Positions 22,733 through 35,251 are shown, numbered from the stretch's first letter. The stretch: 64,000 bases of DNA from Penicillium oxalicum (GCF_001723175.1 NC_064651.1:4526001-4590000), one strand, 5' to 3'. The notes: generated by a model from the sequence alone, not told the origin. Made by a program: numbers and translations.

Positions 22733-25369
22733 ATGCCCCGCCCTCGCCGACCTGGCGCACCAGAGCCCAAACGCAGAAGCCGAAATGGATGCTGGTGAGT
22801 GTTATCACAACATAAATTGCCTCACAGCGAGCGGTAGCTAAAGCAGTTCCCAGGCCTTGCAAAGCTCGCAAAGTGAAATGGTACGAGAAACCGCACCTAG
22901 TTGTTCCCCAACATGATTGACTGATCATAAGCTCGTAATAGCGACGAGGAGAAGCCGTCTTGTCTCAATTGTCAAAGACAAGGCGAGTCATGTGATTATA
23001 GCGTACGCCTCAACTGGGGTGGCCGATCGAAGCGTGCGTCTATTGACTCGTCCGCTCCCATTTTGAAGGGATCTCGAGGGACTCCAGTTGATTTCCACGC
23101 AGTGGTGCGCTTGAATGATGTTGAGTCGAGAAATTGCTCAGCTCCTGCTGTTGCAGAGAAGAGAGCTTTCAAAGAGGCATTTATCAACTTCAAGCCCGGC
23201 GATTTCGGGTCTTCGGAGGATGCATCACCAAATAGCAATGCAACCTTTGGTGCTTTTGACTCTCCCCGGCCTCAGACGTCGTCTGACATCGCTTTATCTC
23301 CGTCGCAAGGCGGGAACGCGTTTGCATCGGCATTACAGCGGCATTCGCCGGGCACTCCGGCGTCTGTCAGGCCTGTAAATCCCCATACCTTGAGCCAGGA
23401 GATCGGAGGTACTGCATCATCTCCGGCTGATCAAGCAGTAGATTTTCCGTCACTGTCTGCTTTTGTATTCCATTCAAACTCGATATCTCAGCCATTGTCT
23501 TTTCTACGTGATGTGTCGGATCCGCCTCGTCACTTAGCCGTGTCCTCTGGGACCGATCAGGATAACCAACAGCAATATGCGGGTCGTACTGGATCACACG
23601 AAGAACGCGGGCTAAGCTTTTTGCTCAATGATATTGATGAGCCCGTGGGACCCTTTCGTGAGCTCACAGATTGTCGCGAAACCCCAATTTCCGCCGCGGC
23701 AGGCTCCCCGTCCATGGCCAATCGCGGGTTCGACTGCGGATCGACTTCTTCGTTGGCTCGTCCAAGTCCATTCTCAACGATCTCGATTGATGACGGAGGG
23801 GATACATCGAACAGCAGAGAGTCCGTTGCTGCACAGAACAAATGGCATGCGTATCTCACCAGCGTGACCGATAACTATGGTTTTGACAGCGGTCGACCAG
23901 ATCGTGACTTGACGCTGAAAAATGATCATGCTGCTATCGATATCAACTCTGCGGTCGACAAAGCCTCGCCAGCTTCACAAGCTCCTCAATGCAACGGCTT
24001 TCCTGTTGCAAGAAAACCCAACTACAGCGAATATTATACGTCTCCAGTTCCGATCAATATTCCCCGCTGTCTCTCGCCTCTTCCTCCATCTTTGCTGAGG
24101 AATCCAATCAATCTGCTCTATTTTCATCATTTTCTCGATCACACATCGAAGATGCTCGTTCCACATGACTGTGATAAAAATCCATTCTTGTCTGTCCTTC
24201 CATCAAGTAAGGAGAGAGTCCAAAGCTTCGACCTTTCTGAAATGGTAAAATGCTGACCAGCTTATAGTGGCCATCTCTGACTCGAATCTTCTGAATTTGG
24301 TCCTTGCCTACTCGGCGAGTCATCGAGCACGCTACCTCGGGCATCCGGAGCCAGCCAACCGAATAGCGCATTGGGTAAGAGATGTTTTCCCAACTTTGCG
24401 GATGGCTTTGGATGCATCGAAACAGGACATCACCGATAGCCATCTAGCTACGGCAATCTTGCTCCTCTCATTAAAAATCGTCTCCCCTACCACTTTTGAG
24501 GTTCCCATTACTTGGCAGAGCCACCTCAAGCTGGCACGAGATCTTTTCATGGCCTGCAGCGATCGACTCGCAAGACCTGGCAATCAAGTGGGTGCTTTTT
24601 TTGCCCGATGGCTAGGGTATATTGATACTATGGGTGCACTCTCTTGCCGCCAAGCAGGGCCACCCCTGATGTTGTATCACCATGTTTTAGCCGAAAGTTC
24701 TCGCCCGAAAAGCCATGATGAGAACTGCGTTGACTGCTTCACCGGATTTAGTCCTCGAACTGGATTATTCTTCATTCGACTTGCTCAGCTTGTTCAGCAA
24801 TGCGACAACGAACGATTTGACGATTTCGGTCATTTTAGACGAGACTGGCACCCATCGGCAGACATAGTGATGGAGGCAGATGCGCTGCTGGGCGACTTTG
24901 ACGATCTTGGCGAAGTGGTTCATTCTGACCCCACGCATCATGTGGGAATCCAAGCCGACGACATGATGTCTACAGAAGAGGCCTTCCGCTGTGCCGGTCT
25001 TCTTCATCTTCATCGACGGGTACTTGAGTCTTCGCCGAAGTCATTTCCTGTGCAGGATGCCCTTCGTAGGCTTCTCGGTGCCTTGGATCGAATGAGGTTG
25101 GGTGCTTCAACCGAGGTCTGCTCGCTTCTTCCTTTGTTCACAGCGGGCTGTGAATCACAGGACCCTTCCCAGCGGATGAGGGTATTGGACCGGCTGTTTG
25201 AGCTTGAAAAGTCAGGATTGAAACAGGTATGCCCTCACGAAAACGTTGGCTCGGGCGACAAATTAACTTTGTGATTCACCAGATACAAAACGCTCGACGA
25301 CTGATGCAGCAATGCTGGGAGGAGGATCTGCCATGGATAGCATTGGCAGACGGACAATTCCTGGGATAA
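22733..25369 (+). CDS. Zn2Cys6 transcription factor with Fungal_trans_2-type domain
   Basis: A fungal binuclear zinc-cluster regulator. Five exons, 22733-22794, 22854-22880, 22942-24206, 24268-25226 and 25283-25369, give 799 residues. The zinc cluster is split over the first three exons, including a 27-nt exon; splicing yields RNGCWPCKARKVKC then EEKPSCLNCQRQGESC, with cysteines at residues 20, 23, 30, 37, 40 and 47 in the canonical C-x2-C-x6-C-x6-C-x2-C-x6-C spacing. A Ser/Pro-rich linker of about 350 residues follows. The C-terminal half (LLYFHHFLDHTSKMLVPHD, ILLLSLKIVS and onward) resembles the Acr-2/Fungal_trans_2 middle-homology region. There are no obvious DNA-binding partners or co-regulated neighbours, so the target pathway is unknown. 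The start at 22733 is the first ATG that puts the cluster in phase, giving a basic lead-in typical of this class. Confidence 0.92.
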
Positions 25370-26073
25370 CTTCCAGCAGCAGCTTTTCGCTAGGGCAAGG
25401 CGTGCCTAGTCTGCGCCAAATTGGATGGCAATTCGCGAAAGGCGCTACCACAGCACGACTGTTTTTTTAAATACAAAACGGAGAAAGTCATAGGTACATT
25501 TGGACCGGGTTGGCCTCACCTCGAAATTTGCTTGCTCTCAGCTTACATTTCAATTCAAGATTTCTCATCTGCTTCATACTTTCAGAACGACTTGAGTCAT
25601 TGTCTGCGTATTTCTTAGCCACCTTTTCATGAGAACAGGTATCGTTTGAGAGAAGAACTTCAGAAGTCAAATGGCAGATGGCTAGACCAGCCTGAGAGGT
25701 TCTTCGGTATTCTTGTATCACACTTGCGATTTGAAGCCCAGAACGATTCATTTGCTGCCTAATAACCCATTGGCACCCTTCCATTCAACTAGCTTGCAGA
25801 TAAGGATCAAGTTGACGCTCGTCATTCCTCTCTTCTGCTGGATCGCACTGTGGACTATGTTGCCTTTTTTTTTTTATGGATTGATCATCACGTTTTTGAT
25901 CGGAGCAGGCTGGGGATTGCTTCATCTCAAGTTCAGCTCCGCTGATCTCTGGACCCTGTCCTCTGTTCCTCCGCTCTTTCATTTCCACTGATCCTCCATT
26001 TCAACCTCTCACTTCTCCAACAATTCTCCTCTTGACTCTCTTCTCGCCAATCATCTTCGGCTCAATCCTTGAG
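25370..26073. other. Intergenic region
   Basis: These 704 bases between two plus-strand genes contain no recognisable gene. The TC-rich stretch before 26074 looks like a promoter and 5' leader. Confidence 0.6.
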
Positions 26074-27311
26074 ATGGAGTCAAGCCAGAACGTCGGCGAC
26101 AGGGGAACCGTGTGTGAGCCTGTCATGTCTCCATTGGCCTTGGCCCGCCATGCCCACTCAAGCCTACTCGACGAGCTGGATTCGTTCGAATTTCCGCCCC
26201 TCCAGCCCTTCAGGTACGCCCTCTCACTCACACAGTCTTTGCGGCGATGTTTTTATTTTGGTCTAGAAGAGCAGATCGAACTGACACTGATGCCATTTGC
26301 AGTAGTGAGAATAACTCTGTTGGAGCAGCCAAAGTTGAGCCTATCATTCGGGACGTAAGGTCTACCATCGTGCCCATGCTTCTTTATCGGAAAAGACTAA
26401 TTTTTCGAAAATATAATCAACAGGGCTCACCGATCGGTTTCGATGAAGGTCCTACGGAAGTGATCAGTCCTCGCAAACGGCCCCAGGTCGACCGAGACAA
26501 TGTTCCCGGAGACGGGGCTTTGGATACGCATTGTCTTCCTCTGTCTACAACGCAGGCTGAGGTCGCTCCATCCGGGACTGTTCTGGTGTCTTCTCCCACG
26601 AGCTGGCTCAAGTGGGCCATCAATGCCAAACCGCTCACTCGTCGGGAGGAGGCTTCGGTCCGGAAGTTCATCAAGAGCAACAAACTCCTCTTCTTCAGGC
26701 CATCGGACACTGACAACCCGTTCTTCCGACTAGGCCTGCGGTATATTCCGCCTCCAGGCCGCGACAATGTCTTCCGAACTGTGATCATTGATGCGCTCCC
26801 AAGGTGGGCGACCCTGGATCAGATCCTCCCTCGAGTCCGAGGGGGTGCGATCTTCTCGGCCTCGTTGCTGGACACCTCGACAATCAGCGGCAGTCCCTCC
26901 GCCATGATTGTCTTCGCCCATCAGTCGGGGGCGCTCAACTTCTTGCGTCGGGTTGAGCGGGATGGTTTTTTCGTTGGCTTCTGCCCCGTCGGCGTGCGTC
27001 CGGTTCCTACCCCAACTTACCCCATGCCTCGTGACTTGGAGACTCAGATGAAGTCTCATGGTCGTACGCGATGTCTCACCATTTCTTCCCGCAGCCCAAT
27101 AGCGCTCAAGAGAGAGACGTATCGTGTTCTCAGCACGACGCGTATCAAGGGCTTTGTCGAGTGTTTCGGTGAACGTGATACTGAAAGGCAGATCACCGTC
27201 CGTTTTCATTCGGTCCGGGTCGCTTCCATGGCGTGCAACGCTCTCACCAACGATCCGGTGTTCAAGGGCGCGTTTGTGCAATCGACCCCTGACCCCTGCG
27301 CAAAGATCTGA
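26074..27311 (+). CDS. Hypothetical protein, possible tandem RRM-like folds
   Basis: Three exons, 26074-26213, 26303-26354 and 26424-27311, join in phase to 359 residues. I do not recognise a named family. The order of hydrophobic strands and helices in roughly residues 155-240 (around VFRTVIIDALP and SAMIVFAHQSGALNFLRR) and 250-350 (RTRCLTISSRSP to ITVRFHSVRVASMACNAL) suggests two RRM-like beta-alpha-beta units, so RNA binding is possible but unproven; clear RNP1/RNP2 aromatic signatures are missing. The second intron (26355-26423) is 69 nt, contains no stop and is divisible by three, so its retention would insert 23 residues without breaking the frame. The N-terminal 65 residues are Ser/Glu-rich and probably disordered. 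Confidence 0.7.
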
Positions 27312-28250
27312 TCTCATGGCCTCAGCGCTGCAGGAGCGGCAACGGGCTCGCGGTGTCACTACGGGGACTTCTCATTTGAGCCAGCACTTTGGTTTCGGTG
27401 CAAACGATGCTCAACTCCAGAGGCGCACGTGCGCTGCGTTCTTCAAGGTGCACAGCGGAGATATTGCGTCCCGGATCTTTTCTGACAGCTGGGGGGAGGG
27501 GGTTTTTTATTCTTCCTACTTTCACATATCCTTTCACACGCCAGAGGACTAAACTCTGAGAAGAGCGCATAGACCCACGAGAGGTTTTTTGTATTGGCAC
27601 GCAGCAATTTGATTTGGAGGCGGAAGTGGACATGAACTTTCTCCTACTTCTTAAAAGGGTCCAAACCGTCAAACCAAGTGCCGGGTTCATTGATCGCCTC
27701 AGGCATCGGGGTATTGCATCTTAGACAATAGATTCGATTCACAAATCAGATGAGTAACACGGGTTCCTCGAGGCAGCTAGTACAGATCGGGATGTCTTTG
27801 AAGCGGTTGCTTCAATCATGATACCCTCCACGGGTATTTAGGTTTGGACCGTGTGGACACCCGACTCGGTTGAAAGTTGGCGGACACCGACCGGAAACAA
27901 GGTCCATTGCTGTGGCCTTGGGTGACTCTAAGAAACGTGCCCTCGACCACCTTCAGAGCTTTCTGGTAGGTGGGCAGCACGATGCAGAGAATTCACGACG
28001 CTTGTGCCCCCCTGTGAGGACCGCAAGAACTGGCACCTCAGGGGGAAAAAAAGAGAGAAAGAATTATACATAGGTAGTACATATCAAAATTAGACGCTAC
28101 CCGACGCCCGACATTGCCCATCATTCCCAAAATTGCCAGATGCTTCGTAACCGTGTAGACTTTCGGCAAAGGGATCATCATTACACATCTGGATGCGTAC
28201 CAGTTGGAGAGTTGAAAAGTTTTTCCACCCCACTCTTCATGGACACCTCT
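27312..28250. other. Convergent intergenic region
   Basis: Nothing recognisable lies between the 3' ends of the RRM-like gene and the Cys-rich surface protein gene. Short open frames here have no family features. Confidence 0.55.
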
Positions 28251-29132
28251 CTATATCGCGGGTTTATGCTCTGGGAGTTCAAATAGCCCCCTTTGATCGA
28301 GTTCATGGACGGGACGTGAGTCGGCTTCTCGGTAGTTCATTCGCGGTGGACCGTTGGGCGAACCCAAGTTGTTGCCATGCTCTGCACGTGCCTTTCGTCG
28401 CCCCCACCAAAATCCCACGCCCAGCATGGCGAAGGCCAGAATTCCCAGCGGGATACCCACGCCGACTCCGATTGCGACATTTTTGGACGATGAAGATGAA
28501 CTCTCACTTGATGTTGCGGCTGCAGCTGTCGCTGTCACGGTGGTGTCGAGAGTGGCCGTCACTGTCGCGGTGGGTGAATCGCCAATATGTACGAGGGTGG
28601 GCTTGAGGTCGAACGCTTGGTCGCAGCAGCTCGTCGATTTCCCGCAGCAGTATCTGACACCCGACTCGACGGGGCAGATGATCACTTGAGACCCCTTGCT
28701 CGAGTTCCCGCCATGCTAACCCATGACGTCAATCATCGTGTGGCACCAGTCAAGGGCCAGAAGAGAATTCGGGAGACCCCCCTCCCCAAAGAGGGAGGAG
28801 GAAAGAGTACTGGCCTGAAGAGAGCTTACCTCGCTATCGCATAGGTCTTTTGGTAAACAGTTGGGACTTGACCATGTCTTGTCTGTGCAATAATTTCGCC
28901 AGTAGGTATTCTCGCGAGGGTAGTAGCAGAGTCCATTGGGTTGGCAGAAATCCGGCTTGCTGCTGTTCGTTCCACAGCACATGGACTCAACACCATCGAA
29001 GCCGAGACAGGGCATGAATCGTGACTCTGCCGTAGTTCCGTCAGGGGCATAGCAGGTTCGGGCCACCACGAAGGACTGCATCTGCAGGAAGAGCAGGGCA
29101 ATCCCGAGGAGTGATGGACTTTTGGAAAACAT
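28251..29132 (-). CDS. Cys-rich single-pass membrane surface protein (Mid2-like architecture)
   Basis: Two exons, 29132-28830 and 28715-28251, give 255 residues with the layout of a fungal surface sensor. A signal peptide covers about residues 1-25. A Cys-rich ectodomain (residues 26-133) has paired motifs such as SMCCG, RYCCG and SCC, and aromatic blocks NGLCYYPRENTYWRNYC. A Ser/Thr/Ala-rich stalk (about 145-178) is likely O-mannosylated. One transmembrane helix spans about 181-204, then a basic stop-transfer GRRKAR and a 50-residue tail. This resembles Mid2/Wsc-like wall-stress sensors in plan, but the cysteine pattern belongs to a widespread uncharacterised filamentous-fungal family, so a sensor role is inference. 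An in-frame ATG at 29219 would add 29 residues ahead of the signal peptide; 29132 gives the normal export signal. Confidence 0.85.
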
Positions 29133-30810
29133 GCCGAACACCGCCGTTGGGATTGCACCGCAGAGGATCAGGTCAAGAGATGGTCGAGGACAAAGTGAAA
29201 GAGTGACAACGGAGCGCACTCAGGAGCAGCGATGCGACATTAACAGATGGTCGAAGATTGCTGCAAGACACAGGATCCATTGTCCCCACGACCAATTCTC
29301 TCTTAGCTCACGCTGCAAAATGGCGTTGTCATTCATGGGGGCCAAATATCAACAGGCGAACGAGAGGGAGCGGATTTTACAAGATTTACAGCATTAGGCC
29401 CTGTGGCGTCGGACGGCGCGAGACCCGCAGCTCCATGTCAGCCTCCTGACTTGGGAGACCAATCATTCAGTGGAGTAGAGGGGGTAACCAACAACAACAA
29501 GCGGGCCCAGGTTCTCATGGCCGCTGCATTTCTATCATGATATACCCTGATCGTCCCTCCATTTTTCGGACGGGCAAGAGATTGTCTTCCCCACCACGGT
29601 CAGGCTTGTCCTGGCGAGGTTGAAAGCGCCAACCGATCACGTCTTTCCCTCGGGTGGGTTTGTTTCTTGGCTTATCCTCATTTCCGCCTTGCGAGTACAC
29701 AAAGCGTGCGATCGCTCCTACGGAGTTGCGACTATATTTGGAGGCGGACGGTGGGGGCACTAGTTGCCAAGACTGCCGACAGGTGGTGAAGCGCAACGTT
29801 TGGCCAAGTGCTCCACGCGCCCTTGGCCGGAACACGCTGGATCAAGGTTAGCGTCTACTCCCACAGAAAGCGGGGCCTCCGCGGTCGGAACTTGGAAGGG
29901 AAAGCTGGTGCAAACCGATCGTGAATCCTCTCTGGGTCCTGGAATCTGTGGTGTAGCAAGACTAGTGTGAAGGAAGTGAAAAAATATATGGAAATCTGAA
30001 ATGAAAATGTGGAAACGAAATGGTGGATGGAATGGAGCAGAATTTCCAGGCATCCAACAAGGCAGGAACGTGTGATCACGGAGCCGATGTTGCCTGAGGC
30101 ATCCAACATCACTTTTGTTTTTCCCTCAACGCCTCAGCGGGCAGCTGGCCCTGGCCGCCTCTCATGCATGGCTCGTCCCATGAATATAGCACCGTGCGTC
30201 GCCATCACTATGACAATGATCATGTCCCATCTCACCTTCAAGATCTCAAATAGATGAACCAATCAGATGCCTTGAAATTCCTTCAAGTCACCCAGGGTTC
30301 GGCTCCACGGCGCCTTTCCTAATGAGCGGTCCGTTACGAGCGCGTACCGAGCGCTTTTGCGGGGCTTGTTCAGTACTAATATTGGATACGTCCAAGTCAA
30401 TTGCTTAAGATTGCCTTGATTACTTGCAGGTTCGACGAAATAATTCCCATTCCCACATCCCGCCCAGCTACCTAACCCACCTTCAACCATACCCTCATGA
30501 TTGATGGATATTTGACTTTGTATTAGTTTTATAGTCAAGACATCCATATGAAGGTGTATTGATCTTGACTCGATTCCCTTGATTCGCGTTGAACCCGTCT
30601 GAAATGTGTATTCATTTTGCAGGCATTACTACTAGTCGATTTGTTGCTAATTAAATACCTACTGTTACATCGGCCGGATTGATTTGATACCGCAGCTAAT
30701 TTGGGGCCGTCCACATCTGTCTACCAGCAAGGCGTCGGGGTAGTCAACTAGCCAGTAACTTATTCCAGGCAATACTGTATGTTACACATGAAATTACAGG
30801 GGACCCATGA

Positions 30811-30849
30811 TTCATTTCCGAGAAGGAAGCGATCCGTTTCGGAAATGAA
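30811..30849. repeat. Perfect 11-bp inverted repeat (stem-loop)
   Basis: The arms TTCATTTCCGA (30811-30821) and TCGGAAATGAA (30839-30849) are exact reverse complements around a 17-base loop. It could form a hairpin or bind a dimeric regulator, or be a footprint of a lost element. No gene lies nearby. Confidence 0.85.
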
Positions 30850-31962
30850 CTTTTGCGTCCTCTACCGTTGATTGACTTGACTCGACATCCAGTGGCTTTC
30901 CCAAAGTTGGATTCATCATATCACTCACCTTTCCAATTCAGGCAGACTCAAAATCGGCAGCATCGGTAGTCGAATTACTCACCAAGATCTAGTGAAAAGT
31001 CATGAATAACGAACAGTGAGCCGAGCACCGACATTCATCTCAATGAAGATGGATGCATCGCTGGCCTAGAAATTGGAAAAGCTGCCAGGATCTAGATGGA
31101 ATGAAGGGGGTGAGAGTCACACATTCTGAAAGGCACGGTAGGTGTGCAGCCCAGTATTACTCCAACTGGGTGGCGGATGCGTCTCGGCCTCGAGGATGCG
31201 CGGTAGTCGTTAGTGGCTGATCTTGGAGAAGGGCCCTCTCTTTGCCCACTTGCCGGCAAAGTCTCCGCATGACTACAAGTTGCAGTGACATTCGACCAAG
31301 GGTCGACAGTAAACTGAGAGTCGAGAGTCCAGGCAAAACGAGTGGCCGTCGTAAAGACTTGCGGCAGAGTGAGGAGGTCAAGCAACCCCGTTTTCCGGTC
31401 CAGGGCGGTGATCGGGAGAACAAGAATCCCTAATCCATCGGCAACAGAGGAGGTTTGAGAGAGCCTTTCTCATTCCTTGTTGGACATGCGATCCTGTTGA
31501 TCATGACCCCGGTGCAGCCTGTTTTGTCGGATGACTGGGGATGAGTAGGATGAGTAGGATGCGTGAGATGCCAGTGTAATGTCAGCTCCTCGGGCCAACA
31601 TCCTCATCCCCATTTATCCTGTGAATTATCCACGGCTTCGGAGGGAAACCGTGGCTATCCAGGGCAGAGTGACGATCCCTTCTAGAATGGGTGCGATCCA
31701 TCGATCCATCACCGGCCCAAGCACGAGGTGGAAGACCAGTTGGAACACGGTGGGTGATGACAGTGACGGCAGCGACGGCGGTGTGATTCGAGGTGAGCGA
31801 AGAGGGGTGAGCTCACTCGCCAGAATGCCGAGGAACCTTCGTCAGCCGTTTGTGCCGGCAATTCGTCATCCCCAAAAACCCGCAGCGTATACTTTTGCGG
31901 GGGATCCCGTGAAGAATCTCTGACTTGGCTCCACCTACGCACTTTCTGACTCGTCTGCTTCA

Positions 31963-32042
31963 TTTAGCCAATGGTACGACATGCTTTTAGCCAGTTGGAC
32001 CTCTTTTTTAGCCACCAAGAGGTGCATATGGCCATTTTAGCC
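31963..32042 (-). promoter_or_regulatory. Cluster of four XlnR-type boxes (GGCTAAA) upstream of GH11 xylanase
   Basis: The 7-mer TTTAGCC, reverse complement of the XlnR/Xyr1 consensus GGCTAAA, occurs at 31963-31969, 31986-31992, 32007-32013 and 32036-32042, all in one orientation with start-to-start spacings of 23, 21 and 29 bp. A CCAAT box (31968-31972) overlaps the first. The cluster ends about 270 bp before the xylanase ATG. A CreA-type motif GTGGAG lies at 32104-32109 between cluster and TATA box. Known biology of XlnR (xylose-responsive activator of xylanase genes) makes strong xylan induction likely; binding itself is inferred. Confidence 0.85.
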
Positions 32043-32214
32043 AACACGGAGAGATTGCTCCAAGCTTCAGGGCAATGACAAGCATCAGCGAACCCCAGAG
32101 TTGGTGGAGGGGGCACCGGTCGATCGTCACTTGTTTACCCACCGGGCCACTGAATGTCATGGTCGACTCGGTTGTACGGGGAAGAATGGATAAATTGTCA
32201 TCAAGAGGGGGGAA

Positions 32215-32221
32215 TATAAAT
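32215..32221 (+). promoter_or_regulatory. TATA box of the GH11 xylanase gene
   Basis: TATAAAT lies 92 bp upstream of the ATG at 32313, a usual distance for a strongly expressed fungal gene with a short leader. Confidence 0.75.
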
Positions 32222-32240
32222 ACCAGGAGAGAGGCCATGA

Positions 32241-33016
<776 letters not shown>

Positions 33017-33677
33017 GAGAACAAGCTTAGACTGTCGAAACGTGGGGAAAAGAAAACTTCTCTTGTGGACGCCCCATGATGTTCAAGAGACTTCCAATCA
33101 AGATGGTCACATTAGGACCCACAACTATAGGGTGGGAGGGGGTTGATGCTGAGTTTAGCTACCTTGCCTATCCAACTTGTGAATTGAGTCTTGTCAATGA
33201 TTTAAGTCTGTTCTTCTTAAATCCTCTTGTAAGCTGGGATTTTTCGGGACAATCCCCTGTGTATTGTGTGCGGGATGAATAGTCCATGAGACTCATTAGG
33301 ACACCCGAGACTGTAGACAAATAAATACCAGGTCCCAAGGCGAAAAGAATTCTGGTAGATCATCTTCCACCTGTATGACTATTTCGCGCCATGAATCTGA
33401 CCAGTCAACACGGACAGGGCTTTGTAGATTAAATAAAATCTTGGAATCGCCTTGGAGGTAATAGCAAGCGTGAGCTAAAAGCCAGGAGAGTGGGTGGTGG
33501 TCCGTATTAGAAAGCGACCCGCTACTCGCTATGAATGCTGGCCCGGACGGTGGACCTAACTCTCTAACTGAGCTATCTTCGGTCATTGATCAGAAGGATA
33601 CAGTAGCGTGTCCCTCCCCCAAAGATTCAGGTACTGACCCCATGCCCATGAAGAAGAAAAATCATCAAAGCAATGCC
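33017..33677. other. Convergent intergenic region
   Basis: This holds the 3' UTRs of the xylanase gene and of the nuclease/kinase-like gene. A tRNA-like D-arm near 33541-33586 on the minus strand is not backed by a full cloverleaf. Confidence 0.55.
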
Positions 33678-35251
33678 CTAGCGGTGCGAATGAGAGCCAA
33701 AAATATCCTCCATCTCATAGTACGGGGGAATTGCCGAGTCACTTGTCACTTCTTGGGCGCTTTCAAAGTCAACCAGAGTGACCTCATCGTTCTCTCTGCT
33801 GTAGAGCACGTTGTGCATTCCTGCGTTATCGAGACGGATGTTCACTTGTCGCAAGGCACGAATCCCCATGCGGCAACGGGATTCAATAGATGCTCGTTCC
33901 TCCACCGCCAAAGTATGCCATACACGATCAAGCCGAACCCCATCTATATGCTCTAATACGAGAGCGTATCCCGAAGGGAAGATACTCGAGCAGATAATTT
34001 CTCCTCTCAGAATCCATCGAGCAAATATCGAATCATGACCGGACGTTTGCCAAGACCAAAGACGCTCGTACACCTCACTTTCAGCATCAAATCTAGAAGC
34101 AGCTCGTGAGTGATTCCAGCAATGAGGAAGGAAGGCCATCTGACTTACAGCTCATCGTGACTGGGTCGCCAGCACTTCAGAATCACCGGTGTTTCGTTCA
34201 TACTAGCCAGCCAGGTGGCTTTTGAGTTTTCCGTAGTGTCTGATAGTTGGCGAATGCAATTGATGACTGTACCCAGAGATGTGCCAGTATCAACAATAAC
34301 ACTGCTGGAGGTGACGGGCTCATTCTTCGACGACTGTGGGTGCAGTTGACCAGGGCTTCTTAGTCGACAATTAGAGATACGGACAGGAGAGGGGCTTTGC
34401 AGCTACTAGGTGCATCAGCATCTACATTAAGTATCTACTTAGTGATTGCAAGAGTGAAACTTATGTCCCGCAGCTGGAATGTGGGCCTTTCAAAATACCT
34501 TGGCGCCATTTGAGCCATGCGACAAAAGCCGGCAAATAACTGGCGAAGGGAGGGCTGAATCGCGTCGTTGCTGACTGGAGGCGAAAGAAGAAAAGAAGAG
34601 TCCGCCGCTCGTTTAACAAACACGGTAGAGTTGTAGGTGGACAAAAATCCAAAGCGAACCGAACACATGCGCATTTGAACGACGAGTTGTCCTAGATGAT
34701 TGGTCCAGACTTAGCGAGTCTCTCAACGGACGGAACAACCTGAGCCAGAACGTACCCATGAGCGGCTCAAGTCGGAAAGATGCACTCGGTCGGTTGAGAT
34801 GAAGATATGCTTCGGGAATGGTCCATCGCGTCTTAATTTCCCCAACCAGATAAACATTGTCAGGTGTGGGGTCAGCCGCGATCCGGCCCAGACATATATC
34901 GGGAAGGATGTCATCAGAAGTGGAGAGTGCTGGAAAGTCTGCGAATCGGATTGATTCCATACCCGGCAGTGGTGCAAGAGCTCTCATAACCGGGTCGCAT
35001 AGGTTTCGAACGAAGCGACCGGAGACACCATGTTTAGTGCCAACGGTGTATAGCTCAGTCTCATCCTGGAACGGGACCTCATGGGTGATGCCAGCCTCAT
35101 GAAAAGCTCGGAGAGCATCTTCGGAAAAAGAACGCCATTCAGACATGCGGGCAAGGGACAAACGGTCGGAGTGTACTGATGGATTTGCAGTTCGCGCATT
35201 TTGGCGCAAAGGGGGAATAGGTCGGGCCAGCTGGATTAGAGCTGGCTCCAT
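33678..35251 (-). CDS. PD-(D/E)XK nuclease-like domain fused to a degenerate protein-kinase-like domain
   Basis: Four exons, 35251-34756, 34691-34439, 34358-34149 and 34092-33678, join in phase to 457 residues. The N-terminal half has the PD-(D/E)XK arrangement: Asp118 in LPDICLG, then Glu138 and Lys140 in VYLVGEIKTRW, then the helix GQLVVQMR and strand RFGFLSTYNSTVFV, as in the nuclease-like half of a fungal family. The C-terminal half looks like a compact kinase fold: VILKCW with candidate Lys311, the AESEVYERL helix with a candidate Glu, the hinge ALVLEHIDG, the catalytic loop LDNAGMHNVLY, and VTLVDFES with DFE for DFG. In the catalytic loop the residue five before invariant Asn414 is Asn409 where Asp is expected, so kinase activity is doubtful. 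No signal peptide or membrane segment is present. The role is unknown; nuclease-kinase-like fusions are expanded in fungal genomes and recall Crinkler-type conflict proteins. Confidence 0.82.

Noticed and set aside
26730..27359. 209-codon minus-strand open frame
   Set aside because: It is antisense to exon 3 of the plus-strand RRM-like gene, which has better exon structure and composition.
33541..33586. tRNA-like D-arm and anticodon-arm sequence on the minus strand
   Set aside because: A D-stem and a five-pair anticodon stem can be drawn, but U33 is missing, and no T-arm or matching acceptor stem follows. A covariance search (tRNAscan-SE) would settle it.
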